Source: CAMREV01 sp051650525
Lineage (GTDB): Bacteria; Bacillota_I; Bacilli_A; Mycoplasmatales; Mycoplasmoidaceae
NCBI GenBank assembly: GCA_051650525.1
Contig: JBOFJE010000012.1
Location: 167,802 to 231,801, forward strand
DNA length: 64,000 nt
Direction: 5' to 3'
Shown in pieces: positions 1-9,902 of the stretch; position 1 is the first letter of the stretch; each line of letters opens with the position of its first letter. The translations under genes and the position numbers were made by a program. The notes under the pieces were generated by a model. The model ran no database searches. It worked only from the letters and a program-made list of their open reading frames with translations, and was not told where the DNA came from.

Positions 1-216
1 ATCAATATTTCCATAATCAGTAGCTTCATCTTTGGTGTAATGAATAGCACCAGTAATTGTTAAAATCAATCCAATTATAAATAGAAAAAAGAAACCTAGT
101 AGAATAAATATTATTTTTCATTTAAGTTTAAAATAATCAAAAAATGAACTTATATTAAAATCATTCTTTTCTTTTCTATTTTCATAATCAATACTGTCAG
201 AAAAAGACTTTTTCAT
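1..216 (-). CDS. Hypothetical single-TM membrane protein, N-terminal part
   Basis: Only the first 72 codons are in the window; the gene runs off the left edge. The start is the ATG at 216, preceded by a good ribosome site (AAGGAG, 5 bases away). The N-terminus is charged and polar (about 34 residues, starting MKKSFSDSID), followed by one strongly hydrophobic segment at about residues 36-56 and then a polar stretch with HYTKDEATDY. One Trp is encoded by TGA. The topology suggests a cytoplasmic tail, one membrane helix and an outer domain. I do not recognise the family. It lies 9 bases after the preceding minus-strand gene and is probably co-transcribed with it. Confidence 0.6.
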
Positions 217-225
217 AGATTCTCC

Positions 226-999
226 TTAAAGTTTTGATGACTCGTGCATCTCTTTAATAATATTTATACAATCATTAATAATAGTTTCTATTGTATTATC
301 TTCAACAGATAAAGATTTTTCCCTTAACAAAATATAGTCTCCTATCAAATAAAAAAAATTATCAAATATTCCAGGATAATCTGGATTTAATTTTTTAGTG
401 ATAGATTTAATTTCTTCATAAGATGAATTTTCATTACTAATCAAATTAATTTTTTTCATTGCTTTAATGATTCTCTTGTCATATGAAACATTAATATCAT
501 GTAAGTCTGAAAGTCTTATTTTAAATTTTTGAATTAATAAAAGAGAAATAATATTTGCTTTTTCTTCATTTATTCCAGAAAACATCATTAGTCTTTGTTT
601 TAATATATATGAACTTGGTTTAATATTTCAAATATTTGAAGCATTTGAATTAAATTCTTCTTTTATGATATCAAAAACATTTGTGATAATTTTAAGGTCA
701 TTTTCATTAAAATTAGGATTAATATTAACAAAATTTTTATATAATTCATCTTTTTTTAATTTAGCAAGATCATCATAACTAAAACTACCATATTTTTCAA
801 AGTATAAATAAGGAAGCGATTCTAAAAAACCATCTTTACTATCTTTGTCTAATGAAAAAATCAAAATAATTGCATGAGGAAATTTATTTATATCAGCCAA
901 AATATTTTCATGGATTATGTTCCCTGAAATCATTTCATTAACTGAATAATCCCTATACAATTTATTAAAATATCTTGTTATTTCAACTAGTTTATTCAT
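226..999 (-). CDS. Possible HhH-GPD-like DNA glycosylase/endonuclease III-like protein
   Basis: This is one 257-residue frame with an internal TGA (628-630) read as Trp. The start is the ATG at 999 behind AGAGG. Around residues 137-180 a pattern of FSGINEEKANIISLLLIQKF, then a D-x2-DI spacing and a later LI, resembles the helix-hairpin-helix region of the HhH-GPD superfamily (a GIxxKxA turn followed by helices). I see no clear catalytic Lys/Asp pair and no Fe-S Cys cluster, so activity is unproven. The protein is all-helical in character, Ile/Asn/Lys-rich and of plausible length for the family. It could equally be an unrelated helical protein. It precedes the membrane protein gene at 216. Confidence 0.4.
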
Positions 1000-1092
1000 A
1001 AATGCCTCTTTTATAAATTAATCATATATTTTATAATATTATAAAATAATAAAAATATTTATATAAATCAATAATTCAAATTAATATGATAA

Positions 1093-1101
1093 TGATATAA
1101 T
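1093..1101 (+). promoter_or_regulatory. Extended -10 promoter for tRNA-Arg
   Basis: TGATATAAT matches an extended -10 element (TGn plus TATAAT). It ends 11 bases before the first tRNA base, fitting a start a few bases upstream of the mature 5' end. No convincing -35 element is visible, which is common with extended -10 promoters. Confidence 0.5.
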
Positions 1102-1112
1102 TAAGCATGTAA

Positions 1113-1189
1113 GCACCCATAGCTCAGCTGGATAGAGCATGCGCCTTCTAAGCGCAGGGTCAGGGGTTCGAATCCCTTTGGGTGCGCCA
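1113..1189 (+). tRNA. tRNA-Arg (anticodon TCT)
   Basis: A complete cloverleaf can be folded. The acceptor arm GCACCCA pairs with TGGGTGC, the discriminator is G, and CCA is encoded. The D-arm contains AGCTCAGCTGGATAGAGC. The anticodon stem TGCGC/GCGCA closes the loop CTTCTAA, giving anticodon TCT (reads AGA/AGG). The T-arm carries GGTTCGAATCC. It is a single tRNA transcribed from its own promoter and followed directly by a hairpin terminator. Confidence 0.95.
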
Positions 1190-1194
1190 TTTAT

Positions 1195-1243
1195 AAAAAA
1201 TAAATAAAAAAATAGATTGTTGCTATTTTTTTATTTATTTTTT
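1195..1243. terminator. Bidirectional intrinsic terminator
   Basis: A long near-perfect inverted repeat (about 21-base arms of A/T ending in ATAG and CTAT, loop ATTGTTG) sits between the tRNA and the convergent repeat-protein gene, whose stop codon is at 1245-1247. The T-rich arm serves as the T-tract on either strand. Confidence 0.75.
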
Positions 1244-1244
1244 A

Positions 1245-2198
1245 TTAGGCAGCAGGGATTATATTAAATCAGGTATCGTCATAATTATTTTTCTTTGATT
1301 TCATCATCTTTTTTTTCTTATCTTCAGCCTTTTTTAAATTTTTGAATTCGCCAACGAGAGACCAATCATTTTCATCTGGTGACCAAACAAATAATGAGTG
1401 CTTCTCATTTGGATCAGCATCAATAACTGCATCAGAACCCATAATATTATCTTGGTTATCCAATAAATCCTGCTGTTGATTAGGATCATAAGCTGCATTG
1501 GCATCATAAGTTGCTTGTTGTTGATTAGGATCATAAGCTGCATTGGCATCATAAGTTGCTTGTTGTTGATTAGGATCATAAGCTGCATTGGCATTATAAG
1601 TTGCTTGTTGTTGATTAGGATCATAAGCTGCATTGGCATTATAAGTTGCTTGTTGTTGATTTGAGTAATTTTGATTAAATTGTTGTCCTTGGAATTGAGG
1701 ATTCGAATATAAATTACCAAAATTCCTGTTTTGAAATAAAGTTTGTTTATTAAAATTTGAAAAATTGTTACTTGTTGGGAAATTAAATGAATTTCTATTT
1801 TGGCTAAAACTCTTACCAGAAAATGGAGAAGAATAGATACCTCTATTTTGCATATTAGAGTTTGGAAAAGATGTCATTAAAGAAGAATTATTTCGAATAT
1901 TAAAACTTCCTCCATTTAAACTCATATTATTATTACCAAAAGTTTGAAAAGGAGAAGCATATGCTCTTTGAGAATTTAAATTATTGCTTGCAAAAAAAGA
2001 ATTATTATTTCCAAATCTTGAACCATAAAAATTAGTTTGAGGATTAGAAAATGAACTTTTAAATGCACTGTTTCCAAATGTTGGCGAAAGAGATGAATTT
2101 AAATTTCTTGTCCCAAAACCTCCACTATTAATTGTTCTGTTGGAATTAAATGACTGACCAATAGTCCCTCTGTCGAATGGTGTTTTAAAATTATTCAT
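1245..2198 (-). CDS. Asn/Gln/Phe/Gly-rich repeat protein with DPNQ motifs
   Basis: A 317-residue protein starting at the ATG at 2198 (GAGGAG site). A TGA at 1269 is Trp; the true stop is TAA at 1245. Residues 1-170 are low-complexity and rich in N, S, F, G, with many FGN, SF and NF pairs. Residues about 180-240 are four tandem copies of ATY(N/D)ANAAYDPNQQQ. The C-terminal 75 residues are different: an acidic linker, then FVWSPDENDWSLVGEF and a Lys-rich tail. There is no signal peptide or membrane helix, so a cytoplasmic protein is expected. From family knowledge, M. pneumoniae terminal-organelle protein P65 has repeated DPNAY/DPNQAY motifs; the resemblance is only at motif level. A cytoskeletal or condensate role is inference. 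Confidence 0.7.
1476..1655 (-). repeat. Four tandem 45-bp repeats inside the repeat-protein gene
   Basis: Four head-to-tail copies of a 45-base unit begin at 1476, 1521, 1566 and 1611. They differ almost only at an Asn/Asp codon (GCATTATAA versus GCATCATAA on plus). Each encodes one 15-residue repeat, so the array keeps the frame. The near identity suggests recent expansion or homogenisation and likely length variation between strains. Confidence 0.9.
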
Positions 2199-2255
2199 TT
2201 TTCACTCCTCTATGTTAATAAAAATCTATATTAAATTTTATCTTGAATTAATATA

Positions 2256-2283
2256 ATTATATTACATTAATTAATAATGTAAA
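2256..2283 (-). promoter_or_regulatory. Promoter of the DPNQ repeat-protein gene
   Basis: On the minus strand TTTACA (2283-2278) is separated by 16 bases from TATAAT (2261-2256), close to the sigma-70/SigA consensus. The spacer lies within an inverted repeat, TTACATTA-loop-TAATGTAA (2262-2282). That hairpin could be the pgk terminator or an operator. The gene starts about 58 bases downstream. Confidence 0.5.
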
Positions 2284-2312
2284 TCTATATACAAAAAAAT
2301 AAAAAATTTATA

Positions 2313-3560
2313 TTATTTATTTTTAATATATTTCAAACCTTTTAGTTCTTGTCCTTCAATAAAAGCAATAGATGCCCCGCCGCCAGTAGAAATAAAACTA
2401 AAATCTGATGAATAACCTAATTGTTTTGCTGCAGTTGCTGAATCCCCGCCGCCAATAACTGTATAGCAATTCAATTTAGTCCTTGTTGAAATTACTTTAC
2501 AGATTTCTCTAGTCCCTTCAGAAAAAGACTTTAATTCAAAAATACCTAATGGTCCATTCCAAAAAATGTTCTTTGAATTAGAAATAATTTCAGTAAAAAT
2601 ATTTATAGTCTTATACCCAATATCACATGTGTATGCATCTTTGGGCATATCATTATCAATATCATTATTTAAAATATAAGAAGGATTATCAAAATTATCA
2701 GTTATTAAAAAATCAACTGGTAAAATAATTTTATTATCATATTTTTCTAATAAATTATTAATTATTATATCCATTCCATCCTCTTTCTTAAAATAACTAT
2801 TAATCTTATAATTTTTTGCCTGCAAAAATGGTACAGCCATTGCACCACCTATCAATAATTTATCAACTAAATTTGCTAAATTTTCAATAATTTTTACTTT
2901 ATCTGATACCTTTGCACCTCCAAGAATAGCTACAAAAGGCTTTTCATGATTTGTTAGAAGAAATGTTAATTTTTGAATTTCTTTTTCAATTAAAAATCCA
3001 ATGCAAGAATCATTAGAAAATTTAGCAATCCCTGCATTAGATGCATGTTCACGATGAGATGTTCCAAATGCATCATTAACAAAAACATCTCCAAGACTAG
3101 CTCAAAATTTTGAAAGAGTCTCATCGTTTTTAGATTCAAGTTTAGTTAAATTACCATTTTTATCTATATCATTATATCTAGTATTTTCCAATAATAATAT
3201 TGAACCATAGGGAAAATTCTTATCATCTCTTACTAAATTGGTAATGGAATTATCAAAATTCATATTATTAAAATTTATTTTAATATCTGGGAGTAACTCG
3301 TGCAATTTCAACCAAATAATTCTCAATGATTTTTTTCCTGAAGAAATATCTTCTAAAGTTTTTATTCTACCTAGATGGGATAAAATAATAATTTTTGAAT
3401 TATTTCTGACTAAATATTTAATAGTTTCAAGTGAGTTTTCTATCCTCGTTATATCAGTTATTTTTCCATCTTTAATAGGAACATTAAAATCTAATCTAAC
3501 AACAACTTTTTTATTTTTTATATCCACATCTTTTAAAGTTTTTTTATTATAAATAATCAT
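2313..3560 (-). CDS. pgk: Phosphoglycerate kinase
   Basis: Phosphoglycerate kinase converts 1,3-bisphosphoglycerate plus ADP to 3-phosphoglycerate plus ATP in glycolysis, in the cytoplasm. It has 415 residues, the family's normal size, with one TGA Trp at 3102. Visible family motifs are the N-terminal VVVRLDFNVPIKDGKI, SHLGR, LLLENTRY, the central NDAFGTSHREHAS, LGGAKVSDK and the C-terminal nucleotide site with GPLGIFE and IGGGDSATAAK. The start ATG at 3560 opens with IYNKKTLKDVD, typical for PGK. It is apparently monocistronic: the divergent MATE gene lies upstream and a repeat-protein promoter downstream. Confidence 0.96.
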
Positions 3561-3687
3561 ATTTTTCTCTTAAATTTATGTATAATAAAGTAAATATTAT
3601 ACTTTTTAGGAATATTATATAATAAAATTTCTTTTAATAAATATAAAATATTAATTTTTTATTATAGAGAAATTTGAAGTAAAAATA

Positions 3688-5283
3688 ATGAATTCAGATA
3701 AAAAAAAATTATCAAAGACAATTGATTTATTCGAAAAAAAAAATATATCATATATAGTATTTTATATTATCCTTTCAGCTGTTGTAGTTTCTTTTATACA
3801 AGGATTATATATATTTATATCTCAAATATTTATGGTAAGATTTATTCCTGAAAATAAATACTTTTCTAGCTCTTCTATTTTTCCTAATCTTACTGTAGAT
3901 AAAAATATTATAGAAACTATGATTCGAAATGTTATTGCACTATGTGCACCTTTTGTTATCATAGGGTATGCGCTTGCCCTTTGTTTTGGTTTAGGAACTA
4001 GTATAAATTATTCCAGAGCATTAGGATCACAAAAATATGAATATGCAAAAGATATTTATTCTTCTGGTTTTTATACTTCTATTATATCTAGTATTATTAC
4101 TTCAGCTATCATTATTTTAATTGCCAATTTTATCATTCCTGCCCAAGTTGGAAATGGGAATGGATACCCAGATCCTATGGTTAGAAAAATATATCAGGAA
4201 ACTGTTATTAAATTTGCAAAATCATTTGTTTTTATAGTTATTGCTGGCAATATTTTTCAGTCATTAATGCAATTAATAGGCACACTATTAAATAGTGAGG
4301 GGAGAAATATTAATGTTACTCTAATCATATTTTTTACTGTTCTATTAAGTATAGTAATAGTATATTTGCTAATAAAATTCACTTCTTTGGGTGTAAAATC
4401 TGCTGCAATAGGTAATGTAACAATGTGAGTTTCATCAATAATATTATTATATTTCTATACTTGATATCTGAGTAAAAAAAATCAAACACTACTAAATTTT
4501 TCCATATTAAAGAATTTAAAAATAAAATGATTTGTATTTTCTTTAATCATTTGTGTTGGTGCTACATCCCTTTTTAGAAATTTATCAAGTGCCTTGGTTT
4601 CTATTATAAATAATAATGAAATAATTAATGTGAGCAAAAATTTACATTTTGATAACATAAATTATATCACATCAATTAATGGAGCAACTGTACCGATTTT
4701 TAATTTGTTATCAGCAGGAATTGTTGGTGTTGTGAGAGGAGGTAGATCAATTATTAGTTACCTTTATTCAGCAAAATATTACAAAAAAGTAAAACAAGCT
4801 TTTCTGATTTCAAATATTATGACAATATCCTTAGCATTATTTTTTTATATATTCACATCGTTTTTATTTGAAAAACAACTTTTAAGTTTATTTGGTATTT
4901 TTGATGATGGCACAAAAATAATGAATAGAAATTATTATGCCGACTCTGTCAATTGTTTGAGAATTAATTCTCTTACTATTGTAAGTTTTGCTTTAAGTAT
5001 TAATGGAACTTTATTTTTTCAAGCAGCTGGCTATCCGTGAAAGGCTAATTTCTTGTCTATAATGCAGGCAATTTTTATTGCAATTCCTATAATATTTATA
5101 AATTCAGCAATTTCCAAAAGTTTATATGAACAAGAATTATTAAGCCAATGAGGTTCAGCATTATATTTTTATTCATCAAGATTAATTGCCTTTACTATAG
5201 GAGGTATAGGTATATTAATATATTCTTTTATATGAATCTATAAAAAAATACCTAATGTTATTATTCTTCATTGAAGAAATTAA
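3688..5283 (+). CDS. MATE-family multidrug/Na+ antiporter-like membrane protein
   Basis: A 531-residue integral membrane protein with TGA Trp codons at 4426, 5038, 5149 and others. It has about 12 hydrophobic segments arranged as two similar halves, as in the MATE (MatE/NorM) family. Each half holds a loop with Arg-rich small-residue motifs (INYSRALGSQKYEYA in the first; VRGGRSIISYLYSAKYYKK in the second) where MATE proteins have the conserved Gly/Arg loop. The insert between the first two helices is longer than usual. It probably exports a cationic compound using a Na+ or H+ gradient; the substrate cannot be told from sequence. The gene is divergent from pgk and ends 14 bases before a convergent gene. 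Confidence 0.8.
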
Positions 5284-5297
5284 AAAATAAATTTTAA

Positions 5298-7319
5298 CTA
5301 TATTTCTTTTTTAATTTTATTCTTTTTATATGTCTCATGGCTTTGAGATATTTTTAAAAAATTATTTTCAATTCTAGACTCAAAATTATCAATGTATTCT
5401 TTAATTTCCTCATTTCCCAAAATGTTATTTTTATAATCTTCTTTATTTTGGATAATTTCATGTATAAAATCAACCAAAGCCGGTTTATTATTTTTATCAA
5501 TTATTTTCTGATCAATTACTATATTTTCATTAAGTTGCTTATTAGCTAGGTCACTATTTATTGATATAATATTATTATTTTTTGATTCAAAATTTGGATC
5601 TTCTTTTTTATTAATATTGTGATTAATTATCAATGATAAATCATCGCTAATTGATTCTGAAAGTAATATTTCAATTTCTTTAACATCTGAATCATTTGAA
5701 ATGATTTTATCAACTGTTATTTTTAATAGTTCAATATATAAATCATATATATTTTTATAATTACTAATATCTAAAAGTATGTAATTTTTAATTTCGTTTA
5801 ACAAAATTAAAAATGCTTTAGTAATATTTTGATCGATTTCATTTTTAATATCATATGCCATTTCTGGATTTTCTGACATCAAAAAAAGATCGATATTTCT
5901 GACTTTTGAAATTGATATAATATTTTTTAATATGATAATAAAAATATTTTGTTCTCTGTAATAATTATTTCTTGAAAAAATAACATTTCTAATATCAGAA
6001 AGAAGAATATTATTTTTAATTTTATAAAATTCTGATTTATAGATATTTACAAACTCAATATAATGACTATAAATTATTTTTTCTTTATATAATTTAATAT
6101 CATTAATTAATGTTTCAAAAATTTGAGAAAAATCGTCAAATTTATCAAAATTAAGAAAGAATAAATTCTTAAAATATAACTTATTAATATATGCTTTATC
6201 ATCTTTTATTACAAAAAAAGAAGCAATAATATTATAAAATAGTGATCCATCATATTTAAATATAAAATCTATTTTTACAATTAAATCAAAAAGAGAATTA
6301 GAGTTATCTACTAATTTTCTTATAATATTTGATTGAAATTTATTAATATTGGGTAATGACATACCTATATAATATAAAAGATCATCAATATCAGATTCAT
6401 TGCAATTTATAATGAACATTCTTCAAATAAAATCAAAAAATGATTTTAAAGAGTATATATCAGATCTTTTTTCTCCAAGATTATCATTGTTGGTAGTTAA
6501 TTCTAATAATTTTTCAGCAATTTTTTTTTCTGATTTATCAATTAAATATTCATTATTAAAACTATCCTTAGTATAATGAATATTACCATCTTCATCCTTA
6601 ATGGCATATCCCATTGAAATTTTTATTTCATCATTAATATAATTGGAAGATAAATCTCTATTATTTTCTTCATTTTCCATATTTACTTTTTTTTCTAATT
6701 CAATAATACTAGCAGGAGTTTCATTCATATATTTATTTTTAAAATCTAAAAGACTATCTATTTTATTATTATAGGAAGTTAATGAAAATAATTTTCTTTC
6801 ATTAAATCTTTTTATAAATTCCTCATTTGCAATTGTATTTAAATCATTTGAAACAGAAGGACTATCACTAATTTTTGATATATCATCATTATCAATATTT
6901 AAATTTCTATCATCCTTGTCAATATTTTCTTCAATATTTAATATATTACTATTTTCATTTAGTGTAAATGGAATTTCAAAATCTGTTTTTGTAATATTTT
7001 TAATAAAAAAATAAATATTTTTATTTTTTTTAAAAACTTTTCTAATGGTTCTATTTTTGCTTTTATATTGTGGCATATCTTCAACATTGAGTTCATCACC
7101 AATATCCTCATTAACAACATAAAAATATTTAATTTTTTTATTAGACTCTGATAATTTTTTAACTTCTTGTATTCAGGCAAAATCAATTAATAATTGACTA
7201 AAACTCTTTTCTGTTTTTATAATAACAGCATCACTTTCATCTAATTTCAATTCATCTAAAGTTAAAATTCCCATTAAATTAGTAAATATTTTATCTTTTT
7301 TTTCAAATCTCTCAATCAT
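5298..7319 (-). CDS. Large protein of unknown function
   Basis: A 673-residue frame with TGA Trp codons at 7176 and 6423. The start ATG at 7319 is preceded by GGGGG, which overlaps the sufU stop, so it is probably translationally coupled to sufU. Residues 1-80 look like a compact domain (ERFEKKDKIFTNLMGILTLD, then Asp/Glu-rich helices). Residues about 110-300 are acidic and Asn-rich, probably disordered, including GYAIKDEDGNIHYTKD. Residues about 300-560 form a regular Ile/Leu-rich helical domain starting MFIINCNESDIDDLLYYIG; a charged tail follows. I recognise no enzyme motif, signal peptide or membrane helix. Its position after sufU and the tRNA modification genes does not reveal its role. 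Confidence 0.8.
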
Positions 7320-7320
7320 A

Positions 7321-7794
7321 TTATCCCCCTTTATTTAGATTTTTATACTGAGCAAATATTTTTAAAGCAGCATATGAAGTAATTCTGGCACATAAAATTC
7401 TATTTGGATGTTTATAAATATTTTTAAAAATATAAAGTTCCTGAATGACATCAGGAGTATCTACATTACTTTCTCCAGATAATAGAAGATTATGATATAA
7501 ATTGATTATTTTTTCAGCATCAGATATTTTCAAATCAATAATTTTTGAAAGAAGAATTTCAGATGAAGAAATGCTAATTGCACACCCTGTTCCAATATAT
7601 TTACCATCTTCTATTATTTCATCATCATTTATTTTTAAATATAACGTAATTGAATCCATACAAGAATCCGATTTTGAATGGTAATATAAATATTTACTAC
7701 CAACATTTAATTCATTTGTTCTGTATTTAGGATTATCATAATAATCCATTATAATACTTCTTATATAGCTTTCTGACATATTTTGGAAATCCAT
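7321..7794 (-). CDS. sufU: SufU-type Fe-S assembly protein/sulfur acceptor
   Basis: SufU takes persulfide sulfur from SufS and feeds Fe-S cluster building. This 157-residue protein has the three conserved Cys contexts: DSCMD at about residue 45, GTGCAISISS at about 70, and RILCAR at about 133. These Cys, with an Asp, bind zinc in Firmicute SufU. The length is normal. The start ATG at 7794 lies behind AGGAG. The gene follows trhP2 by 10 bases and runs into the next gene. The rest of the SUF set (sufB, S, D, C) is about 41 kb away, and the usual sufU place between sufS and sufB is empty there. Confidence 0.92.
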   Translation of the reverse strand: MDFQNMSESYIRSIIMDYYDNPKYRTNELNVGSKYLYYHSKSDSCMDSITLYLKINDDEIIEDGKYIGTGCAISISSSEILLSKIIDLKISDAEKIINLYHNLLLSGESNVDTPDVIQELYIFKNIYKHPNRILCARITSYAALKIFAQYKNLNKGG

Positions 7795-7804
7795 TAATAC
7801 TCTC

Positions 7805-8998
7805 CTAATCTAATTTTCGAATAATATCATTTGAAAACAATTCTTCTTTTGACAAAATCTTAAAAATATATTTATACATTGGTTTATTGGCAACCTGAAC
7901 CTTTTTATTATTATAAATTATTTCTATGATTTTAACGGTTTGATTTTTGCCGATATAACTAATTGATTCTCCTGAACAGCCAACACTAATTTTGTTTTTT
8001 AAAGTAACTTCATAATAATCCTCTTTAATTTTTCTGTTTACTATAAATAAAAATATTTGCCTCACTTCATGATTATCCTCTTCATATATCATTTTTTTAT
8101 ATGATTTTTTATTCATAAAACACCCTGTATCAGTTTGTCTATTTTCAGATTTATTTATTTCTTTTAAATAACTACTATTTATATTATTAGTTTCAATGTA
8201 TTCATTTATTAATTTTCTATAAGCTGAAACAATGGTCACTATATAATGAATTGATTTCATTCTCCCCTCAATTTTTAATGAACTAATATTTAACCCCATT
8301 ATTTTATCAATATAAACAGATAAATTCATATCCTTTGCTGACATAGTAAATTTTTCCTTTATTTCAGGACAATTTATAATTTCATAATTTCATCTACATG
8401 ATTGTGCACACCCACCAATATTAGCATCTCTAAAAGAAAAATTATTAGACATAGTGCATCTACCAGAATATGATATACAAACTGCACCATGTATAAAATA
8501 TTCTATTTCAATTTTATTATATAATTTATTACTAATATTTTTTAAATTCTCATAATTAACTTCTCTTGCTAATACTATTCTTTTTATATTATTTCTTTTC
8601 CAAAATAAGCATGCCTTTGAATTTGTTATAGATTGCTGAGTTGATAAATGAATATCCATTTTAGGATTTATTTTATAAATTGAATCAATAATAAAGGGAT
8701 CTGCACAAATAACTCCGTCAATTCCGCAATTATTAATTTCTCGAAAATAATCTGAAAAAAATTTAAGATGTGCATTATGACAAAATATATTTAAAGCAAC
8801 ATAAACTTTTTTATTTAAATTATGTGCATATTTAACAATTTTTCTTATTTCATCAATGCTAAAGTTTGAGGCTCTAGCCCTTAATGAATAGGATTTTGAT
8901 CCAATATAAATTGCATCAGCACCAAAATTCAATGCAAAAATTCCCTTTTCATAGTCACCAGCGGGTGCTAGCAATTCTATCTTGTTTCTATTAATCAT
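7805..8998 (-). CDS. trhP2: U32-family tRNA hydroxylase subunit TrhP2 (YrrO-like)
   Basis: U32 proteins of this group form 5-hydroxyuridine at position 34 of tRNA. The protein has 397 residues with one TGA Trp at 8390. It opens with IELLAPAGDYEKGIFALNFG and GADAIYIGSKSYSLRARASN, both family signatures. It keeps the Cys set HGAVCISYSGRC and GGCAQSCRW, with a further Cys after it, which is expected to hold an Fe-S cluster. The C-terminal SLKIEGRMKS and the beta-rich end are typical of the long U32 form. The start ATG at 8998 overlaps the trhP1 stop by 8 bases (ATGATTAA). sufU follows, which fits the Fe-S need. Confidence 0.88.
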
Positions 8999-9902
8999 CT
9001 AATTCCCTCTTCAAATGTGGTAATTTATCTATGTCTCCTAAAAAAGACTCAGAATGAATTAACTCTGGACAATTATTTTCTAATTTTTTGTAAGCATCTT
9101 CGGGATCTATGTTTGAGTTAATTAAATCTTTAAATATATTTATTACTGAAAAAAGTCAATCTATATTTTTAAAAATAGGCTCTATAAAAATATAATCCAA
9201 ATTTTGTTCAATATAGGAAGGAATTTTTTTAGAAAGATTTAAAATAAATCCTGAATACATTAAAGTTTCTCCATTTTCTTCTTTTATGTAATTTGGTATA
9301 TCTCTATTATTCTCTTTAATAATATAATATTCTAATGATGGAAGTGTCTTTTGTTTTTTTTCTAAATATTCTTTAAAATTAGATACTAATGGTCATGATG
9401 AAATCATAAATAATGTTTGTCCAAATACTTGCATTTCTACTTCAGAATTATTTTTATTTTTTAAAAATTTTAAAACTTCGAAATGTGTCAATATATTTGA
9501 AATAACAAAAGAATTAATATTATTTTTTTGAAAAAATAGTATTTGTTCATAATTAGACATTATTGACTCAGGATTATAGTTTAATTTAATTTTAATATTG
9601 TTTTCTTTACATATTTGAGCAATAGCAAAATCACAAAAAGAAATCTCTTGGATATCATATTTAACAATTTTTTTAATAGACTCTTCGAGAAATTCAATTT
9701 CATTTTCCTGAAAAAAACGATTTATTGCAATACTAATTTGAGTATTACCTCTATTTAAAGTAATTATATGCAAATCATCTATATTAAAATATCCATTGAA
9801 CTTAGAAGAAATACCATTTATTCCTATTCTTATTTTTTCAATTTTAGATTCTATAATCTTAAAAAAAGAATCAAAGTCTCAACAATTAGTTACTATTTTC
9901 AT
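8991..9902 (-). CDS. trhP1: U32-family TrhP1 (YrrN-like)
   Basis: A 303-residue protein in the position of B. subtilis YrrN, immediately before the YrrO-type gene. It contains TGA Trp codons near the N-terminus (NCWDF) and at 9393. The fold pattern is a U32 barrel, including RIGINGISSKFNGYF, repeated beta-alpha units and NNINSFVISNILTHFEVLKF. Where active U32 proteins have HGAxCxxxSG it has VFGQTLFMISSWPL, so the cluster-binding Cys appear to be lost, as expected for an accessory half. The start ATG at 9902 has AGGAG upstream and lies inside the end of the methyltransferase gene (17-base overlap). It probably acts together with TrhP2. Confidence 0.75.

Noticed and set aside
1476..1655. CRISPR-like array
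   Set aside because: The 45-bp units are contiguous with no spacers and encode an in-frame peptide repeat.
1476..1664. Plus-strand frame of repeated MIRIISCIGIISCLLL
   Set aside because: It is the mirror of the 45-bp repeats in the minus-strand gene; it has no ribosome site and no flanking sense.
2313..3560. Frameshifted or split pgk, alaS, asnS, uvrA, pflB and other housekeeping genes
   Set aside because: Every internal break is TGA at a place where the family has Trp or tolerates it; reading frames stay the same across breaks.
3561..3687. Riboswitch or T-box between pgk and the MATE gene or before the synthetase genes
   Set aside because: The gaps are short and AT-rich; I could not find the conserved T-box or riboswitch cores.
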